A DNA stretch of 64,000 nt from Bifidobacterium adolescentis ATCC 15703 (GTDB taxonomy: Bacteria; Actinomycetota; Actinomycetes; Actinomycetales; Bifidobacteriaceae): the NCBI RefSeq assembly GCF_000010425.1, contig NC_008618.1, forward strand, positions 1,233,946 through 1,297,945, given 5' to 3'. This document shows positions 47,201 to 55,966 of the stretch, in pieces. Made by a program: the position numbers and the translations under genes. The notes beneath the pieces are model-generated. The model had not been told where the DNA came from and searched no databases. It saw only the letters and a list, made by a program, of their open reading frames with translations. Position 1 is the first letter of the stretch, and the number at the start of each line of letters is the position of its first letter.

Positions 47201-47256
47201 TGGGCGGCTGCGCCGTGCTGATCGCACGCAAGCGGAAGGGAGGCGATATCGAATAG
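44248..47256 (+). CDS. Cell-attached endo-beta-1,4-mannanase (GH26 with CBM23-like modules)
   Basis: This is a 1,002-residue secreted enzyme. A signal peptide is cut after AFA (residue 28). The GH26 catalytic domain (about residues 40-390) has the acid/base in FRPLHENNGSWFWWG (E205) and the nucleophile in LTEFGRSGD (E316). An Ig-like part (about 410-515) follows, then two tandem CBM23-like modules (about 521-710 and 719-890, beginning VEDFDSYDNEAELQS and VDDFSGYSDDAAAQS). The C-terminus has an LSRTGS sorting-like signal, a hydrophobic helix and KRK. The same plan is known for BaMan26A of B. adolescentis. It should cut mannan and galactomannan outside the cell while held on the wall. Confidence 0.92.
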   Translation: MKTTVTKLLATVAAASTIFGMSTLPAFAAEGKSASNGNSVNISDVNATAETRALFDKLKNSGKGDLRFGQQHATDENISSSASQGDVYETTGKYPAVFGWDAGLALRGAEKPGSGADKNANAKALAQNITDADSKGAIVTLSAHWCNPGTGKDFNDTTAVASELLPGGKYSGTFNKELDAIAATAQRAKRSDGTLIPIIFRPLHENNGSWFWWGATHASASEYKELYRYIVDYLRDVKDVHNLLYAYSPGGVFNGDSTDYLATYPGDQWVDVLGYDEYDSDDSADDSSAWINTVVKDMKMVSDQASQRGKIVALTEFGRSGDRKFKESGTGDKDTKFFSELAEALAENVPSTAYMMTWANFGGGGDNFQAYTSWKGSDGEADFKAFADSNKNLMASKDNVDYSNAPAAAMQNGSARIVTPVDGNRVTDTKVVVRVKTEGVKYSDLDLNSAIVTTDRGQNVKLKYSCNGYFTGILDLNAAGINLDQSKLTLTPQVKTKDGKTLAAADGNGSVTVKLGAKPEQTVDNVEDFDSYDNEAELQSVYSPSHSTKSNLTLVDSPEDNGTKAGNIHYDFVSYPEYNGFQRSHTPKQDWSGFSKLNMFLKADGSDHKFVVQVNAGGVTFEAYPKIDGTDGHVVSLNFGDADGNGGDFAPASWDTAHAGMKLSQKLLSKVGSFALYINDNGGNRPKSGDLTLDSIKLDGKRDAYAPNTNPTPGNTAKAQSVDDFSGYSDDAAAQSAWGNRGHTEVLSLDEGPTDGSKALRFKYDFSNGGWYDVAKYLDGANWSGESVLAFQVKGDGSGNAIGLQIGTSDGKYFLASVKLDFTGWKQIEIPLVDNANLTQSWPEDANKDNPMTEDDLASIKELVFASQQWNSESDGLDSSIADIKVEPAENTSNEQTPKDESKTEVKADKEQEQSEDTSADVTAQDPATCPISDEDSKGSTGNTTVTVKPTPDTKEPADNTGKDGLSRTGSNIISAIAAVAVLLLGGCAVLIARKRKGGDIE

Positions 47257-47296
47257 TCCAATAGGAATGAACTTTCTCACGTAGGACATTACAAAA

Positions 47297-47333
47297 CGGG
47301 GGTCCCGCAATCCAACTGGTTGCGGGACCCCCG
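47297..47333. terminator. Terminator, mannanase / miaA
   Basis: A 14-bp perfect stem (47297-47310 with 47320-47333) lies between two convergent genes. On the minus strand TTTTGT follows, so it suits miaA best. Confidence 0.88.
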
Positions 47334-47384
47334 CCCGTATTTCCGCAGAACCCTGCAAAAAGAGGCTCCGCAGTGATGAATCAT

Positions 47385-48395
47385 TTAGGCGATATCGCCA
47401 AGATGATGCTGCGTGTACGCATCCGCCTGCGCGTCGATCGCGTCGTAATCGCCGGCGTCGGCATGCTCGATGATGGCCATGGCATTGCCCAGCAGCGCGG
47501 GGTTGAGAGCCTGCAGCCAGTGGATACGCGGATCGCGGCCAAACCATCCCATCTGTTTGCGTGCCAGACGCTTCGTCTTCTGCGCGATGCTCATGAACGT
47601 GTCATTTAAATCGCACAGGCCATCCAAATAGTCGACAACCTGCTGGTATCCAAGAGCCTTGCCTGCGGTGATGCCAAGCCGGGGACGGATACGCTCCACT
47701 TCCTCGACGAAACCGTTCTCCAGCATCTGCTTGGTACGGATGTCGATGCGGCGGTCAAGTTCCTCACGCGGCAAATCAAGGCCGATCTGCACGGTGGGAA
47801 TCACATACCGGTAATGCGGCAGGCTCGCCGAATACGGCCGGCCCGTCACTTCGATGACCTCAAGCGCGCGGATGGTGCGTCGAGGATTGTGCGGATCCAT
47901 GCGGGCCGCGGCTTCGGGATCCTTTGTCTTGAGCTCGTCGAACAGCGCACCGGCGCCTTCGACCTTTTCACGTTCCTCGAGGCGTTTGCGCACCTCTGGG
48001 TCAGTGCCAGGAAAGGAAATGTCGTCGATGGCGGCACGGGCGTACAGACCGGAACCGCCCACGAGGATAGGGCGCACTTCCCTGGCCTGCAGTTCGGCGA
48101 TTTTGGCGCGGGCGATCTCCTGGAAACGTGCCACGGACATGGCGTCGTCCGGTTCGATGATGTCGATCAGGTGGTGCCTGACCTCGGCCTGTTCCTCAGG
48201 ACTCGCCTTGGCGGTGCCGATATCCATGCCCTTGTACATCTGGTAGGCATCGGCGTTGACGATTTCCGCCTGCTCGCCCTTGGCCTCCAACGCCTTGGCA
48301 ATGGCGATGCCAAGCCCCGTCTTGCCGGACGCAGTGGGACCGACGATGGACACGACCTTACGGGTTTCGGGCTTGCTTTCAGTGGCGGACGGCAT
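47385..48395 (-). CDS. miaA: tRNA dimethylallyltransferase
   Basis: This 336-residue enzyme adds a dimethylallyl group to A37 of tRNAs that read UNN codons. It has Walker [30 protein letters not shown], the [10 protein letters not shown] motif, and [20 protein letters not shown]. The ATG at 48395 gives the usual short start before the P-loop; the open frame extends 18 codons further. The gene overlaps the 3' end of miaB by 17 bases, so the two are co-transcribed and act in sequence on the same base. Confidence 0.94.
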   Translation of the reverse strand: MPSATESKPETRKVVSIVGPTASGKTGLGIAIAKALEAKGEQAEIVNADAYQMYKGMDIGTAKASPEEQAEVRHHLIDIIEPDDAMSVARFQEIARAKIAELQAREVRPILVGGSGLYARAAIDDISFPGTDPEVRKRLEEREKVEGAGALFDELKTKDPEAAARMDPHNPRRTIRALEVIEVTGRPYSASLPHYRYVIPTVQIGLDLPREELDRRIDIRTKQMLENGFVEEVERIRPRLGITAGKALGYQQVVDYLDGLCDLNDTFMSIAQKTKRLARKQMGWFGRDPRIHWLQALNPALLGNAMAIIEHADAGDYDAIDAQADAYTQHHLGDIA

Positions 48396-49833
48396 AGGTT
48401 TGCCCCGCTTCCGGATTCGGATCGGCGATGAGATTGTGGCGTCCCGCATGGGTGACGGTGGCGGTCACGAAATCACCCACCTGCGGCATCGGCTCGCCTT
48501 CCGGCACGCCGACATGCACGAGCACGCCGGTTTTCTCACGTCCGGTAACACGATGGGTGGCGGCATCCTTCTTGCCGGATGCGCCGGTGACCATCACCTC
48601 GACGTCACGGCCTTCGAAAGTCTTGAGATTCTCTTCGGTGATACGTTCCTGCAGCGCCACAAGACGTTCGAACCTGTCCTGCACCACGTCATGCGGAACC
48701 TGCTCCATCTCAGCCGCCGGCGTGCCGGGACGCGGCGAGTAGATGAACGTGAACGCGGAAGCGAATCGTGCCTCCTCCACCACGCGCAGGGTTTCCTGGA
48801 AGTCCTCCTCCGTTTCGCCGGGGAAGCCGACGATGATGTCGGTGGAGATCTGCGCGTCCGGCATGGCCTCGCGAATCTTGCGCAGAATGTCGAGGAACTT
48901 GGCGGAACGGTAGGAGCGGCGCATCGCACGAAGAATCCTGTCGGAACCCGACTGCAACGGGAAATGCAGCTGGTGCATGACGTTCGGCGTCTCGGCCATT
49001 GCTGCGATCACGTCGTCGGTGAAGGCCGCGGGATGCGGCGAGGTGAATCGTACACGTTCCAAACCGTCAATCTCGCCGCACGCGCGCAGCAGCTTGGAGA
49101 AGGCAAACCGGTCGCCGATGCCGTAGCCGAAGGAGTTCACATTCTGGCCCAGCAACGTGACTTCCTTGGCGCCTTCGTCCACACATTGGCGGATTTCGGC
49201 GAGGATGTCTCCGGGACGACGGTCATGTTCCTTGCCGCGCGTGGTCGGCACGATGCAGAAGGTGCAGGTGTTGTTGCAGCCTACGGAGATGGCCACCCAG
49301 CTCGACACCTTCGACGCACGGTCGGTAGGCAGTTGGCTTGGGAAGTAGTTGAGTTCCTCCTGCACCTTCACCTGCGCGTGGCCTTCGATGCGGGCCTGGT
49401 CGAGCAGCTGAGGCAGGGATCCGATGTTCTTGGTACCGAACACGGCGTCGACCCACGGGGCTTTTTTCGCGATCTTCTCACGGTCGAGCTGCGCCATGCA
49501 GCCGCCGACCGCGATCTGCAGGTTCGGGCGTTCCCTCTTCAATTCGGCCCACAGTCCGATGGTGCCGTACATGCGTTCGGCGGCGTTTTCGCGCACCGCG
49601 CAGGTGTTCATGACGATCAGGTCGATGTCATGGTTGAGATACTGTTCCTCGGTGGCGGGCACGTAGCCGTCGGCCTCAAGCACGCCGGCGATGCGTTCGG
49701 AATCATGCACATTCATCTGGCATCCGAGCGTATGCACGTAGAACACGCCCTTGCCGCGCGTGGGGGTATCGTTCGCCGCCGGTTCGGCCAGTTTCGAGGC
49801 GCGCTCCGCCTCGGTCATCATGTCTTCGTTCAT
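48379..49833 (-). CDS. miaB: tRNA-2-methylthio-N6-dimethylallyladenosine synthase
   Basis: This is a 484-residue radical-SAM methylthiotransferase. The N-terminal UPF0004 domain has three cysteines for an auxiliary iron-sulfur cluster (LGCQMN, NTCAVRE, GGCMAQ). The radical-SAM motif is [10 protein letters not shown]-terminal TRAM domain follows. It finishes the ms2i6A37 modification after MiaA. The ATG at 49833 lacks a clear site; an ATG four codons later is also possible. Upstream codons in the open frame do not look like MiaB. It is divergent from the alarmone synthetase gene. Confidence 0.93.
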   Translation of the reverse strand: MNEDMMTEAERASKLAEPAANDTPTRGKGVFYVHTLGCQMNVHDSERIAGVLEADGYVPATEEQYLNHDIDLIVMNTCAVRENAAERMYGTIGLWAELKRERPNLQIAVGGCMAQLDREKIAKKAPWVDAVFGTKNIGSLPQLLDQARIEGHAQVKVQEELNYFPSQLPTDRASKVSSWVAISVGCNNTCTFCIVPTTRGKEHDRRPGDILAEIRQCVDEGAKEVTLLGQNVNSFGYGIGDRFAFSKLLRACGEIDGLERVRFTSPHPAAFTDDVIAAMAETPNVMHQLHFPLQSGSDRILRAMRRSYRSAKFLDILRKIREAMPDAQISTDIIVGFPGETEEDFQETLRVVEEARFASAFTFIYSPRPGTPAAEMEQVPHDVVQDRFERLVALQERITEENLKTFEGRDVEVMVTGASGKKDAATHRVTGREKTGVLVHVGVPEGEPMPQVGDFVTATVTHAGRHNLIADPNPEAGQTYAVRH

Positions 49834-49978
49834 AACGCACCATGCTATCGGCAGGGCGGCACAGGCGTTTCGGAACGCGGGAACGCCCCGTTCTCGGCGC
49901 AATCGCAGGGCATTGACCCTCTTCGATACACAGCATACGTTCAGTTTTGCGGAAAACGAGGCGGTACACTGTTCTTCC

Positions 49979-50707
49979 GTGATACTTGACAGGCAAAATC
50001 GAATTAACACCACCGAATTGCAGATGCGTCTGAAGAACGTCGACGTCGGCGAGGGATCCCTTTCCCCCGAACAGATCACCGAGTTCATCGACCAGATGCA
50101 GGTGTATGAGGGTGCGATGTACGAGATCAGCACCAAATTGGAAATTCTTGACTCGGAATTCCAGGTGCGCTTCTCCCATAATCCAATTCACCATATGGAA
50201 CGCCGTCTCAAATCGCTTAACTCGATCCTCGGCAAGCTGCAGCGCCGCAACCTGCCGTTGACCGTCGACGCCATCAAGGACAACCTGTTCGACGTGGCGG
50301 GCGTACGCGTGATCTGCAACTACCGCGACGACGTGTATTCCGTGGCGAATTATCTGTCCGCGCAAAGCGACATCCAAGTGCTGCGTGTCAAGGATTACAT
50401 CAAGAACCCGAAGCAGAACGGTTACCGTTCGCTGCATGTCATCTACGCGGTGCCGGTGTTCCTGTCATCCGGACCGCACTACACGCCGGTAGAGGTTCAG
50501 CTACGCACCATCGCCATGGATTATTGGGCGAGCCTGGAGCATGCGCTGCGGTATAAGACGGATCTGCCGGACGCGAAGCTTGCCGAGCATTCGCAGACGC
50601 TGTTGGATTGCGCGCGCAGCCTGCAGAACATCGAGACGCAGATGCAGAACATCCATCGCGACATCAACAGCGCCCCGCGTGTGGGTGAGGCGCCGCAGGC
50701 GGACTGA
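49979..50707 (+). CDS. Small alarmone synthetase (RelP/RelQ-type GTP pyrophosphokinase)
   Basis: This protein of about 242 residues has only a synthetase domain. Features are [29 protein letters not shown] and [20 protein letters not shown], which are the ATP-, GTP- and metal-binding blocks of RelQ/YjbM-type enzymes. No HD hydrolase, TGS or ACT domain is present. It should make (p)ppGpp independently of the ribosome, in parallel to the long Rel at 5148-7469. The GTG at 49979 is the start chosen; an ATG at 50024 is a shorter option. Neither has a strong site. A good bidirectional terminator follows. Confidence 0.88.
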   Translation: MILDRQNRINTTELQMRLKNVDVGEGSLSPEQITEFIDQMQVYEGAMYEISTKLEILDSEFQVRFSHNPIHHMERRLKSLNSILGKLQRRNLPLTVDAIKDNLFDVAGVRVICNYRDDVYSVANYLSAQSDIQVLRVKDYIKNPKQNGYRSLHVIYAVPVFLSSGPHYTPVEVQLRTIAMDYWASLEHALRYKTDLPDAKLAEHSQTLLDCARSLQNIETQMQNIHRDINSAPRVGEAPQAD

Positions 50708-50716
50708 TGTTTTCGG

Positions 50717-50762
50717 AAAATGGCGATTGACGGACAAATCATTGCCTGTCAATCGCCATTTT
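50717..50762. terminator. Bidirectional terminator, alarmone synthetase / EamA gene
   Basis: A 15-bp perfect stem (50717-50731 with 50748-50762) has T-runs on both outer sides and lies between convergent genes. Confidence 0.9.
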
Positions 50763-50778
50763 TCGACGATATCGAACG

Positions 50779-51753
50779 TTATTCGCGCTTACGCAGCAAT
50801 CGTGGTATTTTCACCGGAACCTGTGCGAGCACGGTGCCGATGAAGATCAGCGCGCAGCCGATGTAGGCTCGTGTGGTCATGACTTCGCCGAGCAGCAACG
50901 CGCCGCCCACCGCGGAGAAGAACGATTCGAGCGACATGATCACGGCCGCGCGCGACGGCGGCACCAGCTGCTGTCCGACCACCTGCAACGTGTATGCCAC
51001 GCCGGCCGAGCCGATGCCGGCGTACACGATGGGAAACCAGCTTTGCATGGCGCCGGCCCAGTCGATGGAGCCTTCGCATAGGGAGCCGATCCAGCTCAGC
51101 AGCGCGGTGGTGGAAATTTGTCCGAAGGACAGCAGAATCGGATCCATCTTCTGTCCGAACGTGTCGATGACGAGAATATGGCCTGCGAATAGAACCGCAG
51201 TGGACAACAGCACCACGTCGGCAAGGGTGATCGAGCCGAATCCGTCGGTGATGCACAGCAGATAGAAGCCGACCACGGCGATGGCAACGCTGACGATGAC
51301 GTTCATGGTCACGCGGCGGCGCAGAATAAGGAAGGCGAGCAGCGGCGTCATGACGATGTAGAGCGCCGTGATGAAGCCGGAACGGCCTGCGGAACCGGAA
51401 TAGAGGATGCCGTATTGTTGGACGGTGCTGGCGGTGAACAATACGATGCCGCAGATGACGCTGATGACCACGGGATTGCCCAGGCATTTCGGCATGGCCA
51501 CGGTTATACCGTTGCCAAGCGTGACGGTTGGACACTCATTCGATTCACGGCGTCGGCGTTCCTGTTCGGCGATGCCTCGACGGCGGAACCACAGCAACGG
51601 TATTAATGACAGCGCGCCCAATGTGAATCGTGTGGCCCCGAAGAACAGGGGGCTCATGGAGGCCATGCCCTGCACTTGGGATACGAATGCGAAGCCCCAG
51701 ATCATGGCCGTCAGAACAAGGCAGGCCATGCCGCCAATCTCTTTCCTCTGCAT
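50779..51753 (-). CDS. EamA/DMT-family transporter
   Basis: This 324-residue protein has ten hydrophobic segments in two EamA repeats, as in drug/metabolite exporters. It starts MQRKEIGGMACLVLTAMIWG, and the second repeat ends PPSRAAVIMSLESFFSAVGG followed by LLLGEVMTTRAYIGCALIF. The substrate is not known; families members move amino acids, nucleosides or drugs. A positive tail (LRKRE) ends the chain. It lies downstream of the BI-1 gene but behind a terminator. Confidence 0.85.
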   Translation of the reverse strand: MQRKEIGGMACLVLTAMIWGFAFVSQVQGMASMSPLFFGATRFTLGALSLIPLLWFRRRGIAEQERRRRESNECPTVTLGNGITVAMPKCLGNPVVISVICGIVLFTASTVQQYGILYSGSAGRSGFITALYIVMTPLLAFLILRRRVTMNVIVSVAIAVVGFYLLCITDGFGSITLADVVLLSTAVLFAGHILVIDTFGQKMDPILLSFGQISTTALLSWIGSLCEGSIDWAGAMQSWFPIVYAGIGSAGVAYTLQVVGQQLVPPSRAAVIMSLESFFSAVGGALLLGEVMTTRAYIGCALIFIGTVLAQVPVKIPRLLRKRE

Positions 51754-51789
51754 GACCCACTACCCTATGGCACGTTTTTCGCCGACAGA

Positions 51790-51818
51790 AAAGCCTGACC
51801 ATATTCTGGTCAGGCTTT
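51790..51818 (-). terminator. BI-1 gene terminator
   Basis: A 12-bp stem (51790-51801 with 51807-51818) with a 5-base loop lies 38 bases after the BI-1 stop. The minus-strand tail is TTTTCTG. Confidence 0.8.
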
Positions 51819-51855
51819 GTTTGAGGGTTCAGCGCAGAGGACGTCGCGGGATTTT

Positions 51856-52737
51856 TCAGTCGCGATCGCCGAAGAGCTGGAGAATATACAGGAACATGTT
51901 GATGAAGTCCAGATACAGGTTCAGCGCGCAGATGATGGAGACCTTCTTGACCATGTCCTCACCCTGGCCTGCGTACTGGGCGAACAGCGCGCGAGTAGCT
52001 TGGGCGTCGTAGACGGTCATGCCGGCGAACAGCACGAGGCCGATGGCGGAGATAACCATCAGCATGGTCTGTCCGGGAGCGAAGATCATAAGCAGCACTT
52101 CGGCGACGATCAGCACGATGAGGCCGACCAGCAGAATCGGACCGGCTTTGAGCATGTTGACCTTGGTGGTCATGCCCAGCATGGTGAGCGCGAAGAAGAA
52201 GCCGGCGCACAACGCCAGGGAGATGCCGATGGTGCCAAGATCATACGCCATGAAAATGGTACTTAGCGAGAAGCCCATGATCGCGGCATACACGTAGAAC
52301 ATGACGCGTGCGGTGCTCGGCTTGATCTTTTCAATGCGGGCGCCAAGATAGATGGCGATCACGATTTCGACGACGAACGGCGCCCAAGCGCCAATGACGC
52401 CAAGCGACTGGATGAGCGCGATGTAGGCACCGGTGGCTTGGGTGAGGATGGCCACAGCCGCGGTGACGAGCAGGCCGATGGTCATCTCACCGTAGGCACG
52501 GGTGACGGAAGCATGTTCGGCACGCTCATAGGAGTATGTCGCCTGAGCCGGAATGGTGGCCGCCGGAGCGCCCTGCGCATACATGTTCTGCGGCGCGTAC
52601 TGGTATTGGTTCTGACCGTACGGATTCTGGCTGTACTGCCCGTACGAATTCTGGTTCGGATTGTATTGGTTCTGCCCATACGGCTGGCCGTTGAATCCAT
52701 TAGCGTTGTTGCCTTGGGGCTGCTGACCGAATGTCAT
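51856..52737 (-). CDS. Bax inhibitor-1/YccA-family membrane protein
   Basis: The protein has 293 residues. Seven hydrophobic segments cover residues 85-290, with the BI-1 features FSLSTIFMAYDLGTIGISLA and GMTVYDAQATRALFAQYAG. The family includes bacterial YetJ, a pH-sensitive calcium leak channel, and YccA, which modulates FtsH. The first 70 residues are an unusual low-complexity arm of Gln, Asn, Tyr, Gly and Pro (repeats of the type YGQNQY). The ATG at 52737 has TAAGGAGCG just upstream. Confidence 0.88.
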   Translation of the reverse strand: MTFGQQPQGNNANGFNGQPYGQNQYNPNQNSYGQYSQNPYGQNQYQYAPQNMYAQGAPAATIPAQATYSYERAEHASVTRAYGEMTIGLLVTAAVAILTQATGAYIALIQSLGVIGAWAPFVVEIVIAIYLGARIEKIKPSTARVMFYVYAAIMGFSLSTIFMAYDLGTIGISLALCAGFFFALTMLGMTTKVNMLKAGPILLVGLIVLIVAEVLLMIFAPGQTMLMVISAIGLVLFAGMTVYDAQATRALFAQYAGQGEDMVKKVSIICALNLYLDFINMFLYILQLFGDRD

Positions 52738-52807
52738 AATCGCTCCTTAACTCGATTACGCATCACAGTACGGTACTTTTCTGACTATTTCATGAGAGCC
52801 CACGTCT

Positions 52808-52839
52808 TACGGTGCCGAGCTGAAACTACCGGCACCGTA
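52808..52839 (-). terminator. Hairpin after the DUF5067 gene
   Basis: A 10-bp perfect stem (52808-52817 with 52830-52839) lies 15 bases after the DUF5067 stop. There is no T-run, so its role as a terminator is uncertain. Confidence 0.45.
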
Positions 52840-52853
52840 TATCCAATGCGCAA

Positions 52854-53624
52854 TCAGACCGTGAACTTGTGCACCACTTTCGCGCTATCGTTCAGGTCGA
52901 ACAAATCAGTGACGTCGACCGTCACTTCGGAATCGTCTTTCAAGGTATATCCAATCGTCACGGTTCCGGTGGCTCCGGGCTGGACTTCGGCGAAATCAGA
53001 ATTGGAATCGTATCCGGCAGGGTTCTCGCTGTAAATGGCGGTGTCGAGAGCTTGCCCATTTTGGAACACTTGCGGGCTGGCGAGGACTGCAAACGAACTG
53101 TTTTTATCCGTGTTGTTGGTCCATTCGAATGTGACCAACACCGTGGGCTGATTGTTATAGTCGTTGTTGCTACGTACCGCGGAGACGATTTTCACATGCA
53201 TGGTCTTCAAATCGCCTTCCATATCCTGATCGCCCTTCGGCTGATTTTTTGCGGAGTCTTTTGCGGATGATTGTGAGCTTGACACGCCGGTGGCCTCGTC
53301 TATGGCCTTGCTTGCTGCGGACTGCATGGCCAGAGTAATGACGATGGCCAACACCGACAGCACCGCAGCGACAATCGCCAATGCCTTGCCGCGCTTTTTA
53401 CCGCGGAACGTGCCGACCAATGCCACAATCGCAAGAATCACGCCAATGAAACCGAAAATCGCAGCAATGTTGTTGATAATCGGAATGAAGCTCAGCACGA
53501 AGCCAAGCGCGCCGAACACCACGCCGACAATGCCGCACACAGTCAGTCCCTTCTCTTCCTGATAGACCGGCTGCAGCGGGGGTTGGGGTTGGATGGGCTG
53601 CTGCGGGGCGATGTAACCACTCAT
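52854..53624 (-). CDS. DUF5067-domain membrane protein
   Basis: This 256-residue protein has a Pro/Gln-rich N-terminus, two hydrophobic segments (GLTVCGIVGVVFGALGFVLS, then a second pair near IIAVL) and an external C-terminal domain. The latter reads VLVTFEWTNNTDKNSSFAVL, VFQNGQALDTAIY and YDSNSDFAEVQPGATGTVTI, the pattern of DUF5067/DUF4352-like beta-sandwich domains. Such proteins are common in bifidobacteria and lactobacilli; function is unknown. The ATG at 53624 has AAGGAAC at the right distance. It is divergent from the histidine kinase gene. Confidence 0.82.
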   Translation of the reverse strand: MSGYIAPQQPIQPQPPLQPVYQEEKGLTVCGIVGVVFGALGFVLSFIPIINNIAAIFGFIGVILAIVALVGTFRGKKRGKALAIVAAVLSVLAIVITLAMQSAASKAIDEATGVSSSQSSAKDSAKNQPKGDQDMEGDLKTMHVKIVSAVRSNNDYNNQPTVLVTFEWTNNTDKNSSFAVLASPQVFQNGQALDTAIYSENPAGYDSNSDFAEVQPGATGTVTIGYTLKDDSEVTVDVTDLFDLNDSAKVVHKFTV

Positions 53625-53786
53625 GATCGTTCCTTCTTCTCGAATCGGTTGAGACACTTTCGAGGGTACGGAATTCCGCGCTGGACCGGTATTGGACGAA
53701 AGGTCATTCCCGTCTGCACTTTGGGGCGTGCGAAACGCACGGAAGAACAATGGCGTCTTTCGGGGACGGGCCCAATAATGGTAGGT

Positions 53787-55160
53787 ATGAGCGAGACGAC
53801 GAATTCCCCGACCCCCATCGAAGTGCCGGTACGTACCAGAGGCTGGCAAAGCATGGTGATGGTGGTCTGCGCGGGCTTCATGTGCTTGGCGCAGACCGCG
53901 TTCGCCGCGCAACGGTTCGGCCAGGATTCCGCCGTATACGTATGGATGGTGTTCTGCATGCTGGTGGCGTTCGCCATCGGGTTTCTGCTGCTCGCCCGTT
54001 CCCGTTATCCGCGTGCCACATTCGTCGCCGCGTGTGTGGTCGTGCTGGTTTTCCCATACGATCCCATTCTCGCTTTGATGGCGTTGACCGCGCTATTGGC
54101 CCGCCGTAATGACATGAAGACCACGGTTCGCGCGATCGTGGCGGGCGGTTTCGTCACGCTTGCCGCGCAGGTACGCGACGCGTTGCGGCCGCCGGAGGCA
54201 TCCATCTGGCATATGGTGTTCGCCAAACCGGATACCGGCAGCCAATATGGCACCGACCTAATCATGCTTGCCGATGACCGCACCATCGTCATCACCGCGA
54301 TAGTTGCGGCATTGTTGGAGCTGGCCATCGCGACTTTGGCGGGGTTGCATATCCGTTCTCGCGCCTTGGCATCGCTGGCCACGGCCAAGGCGGACGCGGC
54401 GGACGCGCAGGTGGCGCAGCTCAAGACCACGATCGACAGTCAGCAGCTGGCCGACGCGATCGCTGCCGAAGCGCATGACACGCTTGCCCATTCGCTTTCC
54501 CTGCTGGCGTTGAATGCGAGCGCGCTGCAAGCCGAGTCGAAGAAGCTCGCGGTCGAAGCGGGAAGTCTGGACGCCGGCCAACTGGCCGGGCAGGCCAGCC
54601 GAATCGCGGACAAAACCGAGGAGATTCGCAAACAGGCGGCAGGAGCGTTGGACGAGGCGCACAGTGTCATCGACATGCTGCGTCATCCGGAGCAGGCGAA
54701 GGCGCAACTGGCGCCGTCCGATGAGACGTCGTTGACCCGTGAATCGTTGGATGCGCTTCTCGGAGACGCACGTGCCGCCGGCATGCGGCTCAACACATGG
54801 ATTGACATCCAACAATTGGGCCAACTCAACAGGGAAACCGGCAAAATCGCCTATCGAGTCCTTCAGGAGGGGCTGACCAATGCGAGCCGTCACGCGCCGG
54901 GAGCCCCGGTATCGGTGGAACTCACCGTGAACCCCACCGTAGGCGTGCACGCGCATGTGTCCAATCCAACTAATCCGTCCGTTCCGGCAGCATCGGCGGA
55001 TGCCACGCGTCCCGCCATGGATTCCAAAAACGCTTTCCGTACCGGTGCCGGATTGCCGGGATTGGCCGAGCGCGTCCGGCAGGCCGGAGGAACATGTCGA
55101 TTCGGTTTTGACGCACGACACGCGTTCCATGTTGATGTGCAGCTACCATGGGTTGAGTGA
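53787..55160 (+). CDS. Two-component sensor histidine kinase, NarL/DesK type
   Basis: This 457-residue kinase has about five or six N-terminal membrane segments with little external sequence, so it probably senses within the membrane. The HisKA_3 phosphoacceptor is H230 in AAEAHDTLAHSLSLL. A truncated HATPase domain follows with EGLTNASRHAPG (N box) and TGAGLPGLAERVRQAGG (G box). The start ATG at 53787 follows GTAGGT. The stop overlaps the regulator's GTG by four bases, so the pair is translationally coupled. Confidence 0.88.
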   Translation: MSETTNSPTPIEVPVRTRGWQSMVMVVCAGFMCLAQTAFAAQRFGQDSAVYVWMVFCMLVAFAIGFLLLARSRYPRATFVAACVVVLVFPYDPILALMALTALLARRNDMKTTVRAIVAGGFVTLAAQVRDALRPPEASIWHMVFAKPDTGSQYGTDLIMLADDRTIVITAIVAALLELAIATLAGLHIRSRALASLATAKADAADAQVAQLKTTIDSQQLADAIAAEAHDTLAHSLSLLALNASALQAESKKLAVEAGSLDAGQLAGQASRIADKTEEIRKQAAGALDEAHSVIDMLRHPEQAKAQLAPSDETSLTRESLDALLGDARAAGMRLNTWIDIQQLGQLNRETGKIAYRVLQEGLTNASRHAPGAPVSVELTVNPTVGVHAHVSNPTNPSVPAASADATRPAMDSKNAFRTGAGLPGLAERVRQAGGTCRFGFDARHAFHVDVQLPWVE

Positions 55161-55849
55161 GCAGCGAAGAGAACAGCGATGACAGGCCGATAACGGTTGG
55201 CGTGATTGATGACGATCCGATGATTTGCCAGACCATGCGGCTGATTCTCGAAGATTATTCCACCGGCAGGCTCAATGTCGTTTTCACCTGCACCGATGGC
55301 GGTCAAGCGGTCGACGAGGCCGACAGGCATCATCCGGATGTGGTGTTGATGGATATAGCCATGCCCGGCATGGACGGCATCGAGGCGACACGAAGACTGC
55401 GCGCACTTCCGCAGCCGCCGCATGTGCTGATACTGACGTCCTTGAGTCCGAGCGGGACCGTGGAGCGGGCCGTCGAGGCAGGCGCCGAGGGTTTTGTCTC
55501 CAAAACCGATGCACCGGAGGACATCATCCGCCGCATCACCGATGTGTGCGACGGTCTGCCGCAATTCAATCCATCCAGCCAACGGCAGCTCATCAACGAT
55601 CTGAACATGCAGCAACCGCAATCGCGCCGGGACGAGGCTCGCGCCATGCTCGACGCTCTGCCTGAGCGGGAACGCGAGGCGGTGGTTCTTGCAGCCGACG
55701 GGTACACCAATGCCGAAATCGCGGAACGAATGTTCATTTCGGAACGTACCGTCAAGGCGCACATCTCATCCGCGGGAGACAGATTATGCATGGGCCGGGT
55801 ACAGATGGCGCGTTTGGTTGAACGTGCGGATCTGCCGGACCAATTATGA
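55157..55849 (+). CDS. Two-component response regulator, NarL/LuxR type
   Basis: This 230-residue regulator has a receiver domain with the phosphorylated Asp D66 in VLMDIAMPGMDG and the switch Thr/Lys (LILTSLSP, FVSKTDAPED). The C-terminal LuxR helix-turn-helix is ALPEREREAVVLAADGYTNA then EIAERMFISERTVKAHISSA. It starts at GTG 55157, overlapping the kinase stop by four bases. Its targets are not in view; the divergent DUF5067 gene is one candidate. Confidence 0.9.
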   Translation: MSSEENSDDRPITVGVIDDDPMICQTMRLILEDYSTGRLNVVFTCTDGGQAVDEADRHHPDVVLMDIAMPGMDGIEATRRLRALPQPPHVLILTSLSPSGTVERAVEAGAEGFVSKTDAPEDIIRRITDVCDGLPQFNPSSQRQLINDLNMQQPQSRRDEARAMLDALPEREREAVVLAADGYTNAEIAERMFISERTVKAHISSAGDRLCMGRVQMARLVERADLPDQL

Positions 55850-55966
55850 GGCGAAGGATTCTACGGCAGTGGAGACTCCGTTACGTCCATGAAACGCCGG
55901 TGCACCCCCTCCCATAAACTAGAAAACAGTATGCCGCACCTGCGGTGCAAACGTTATCAATGAGGG

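Noticed and set aside
50771..50783. CGAACGTTATTCG near the EamA gene as an SOS box
   Set aside because: It lies at the 3' end of the gene, between terminator and stop, and does not fit the consensus spacing.
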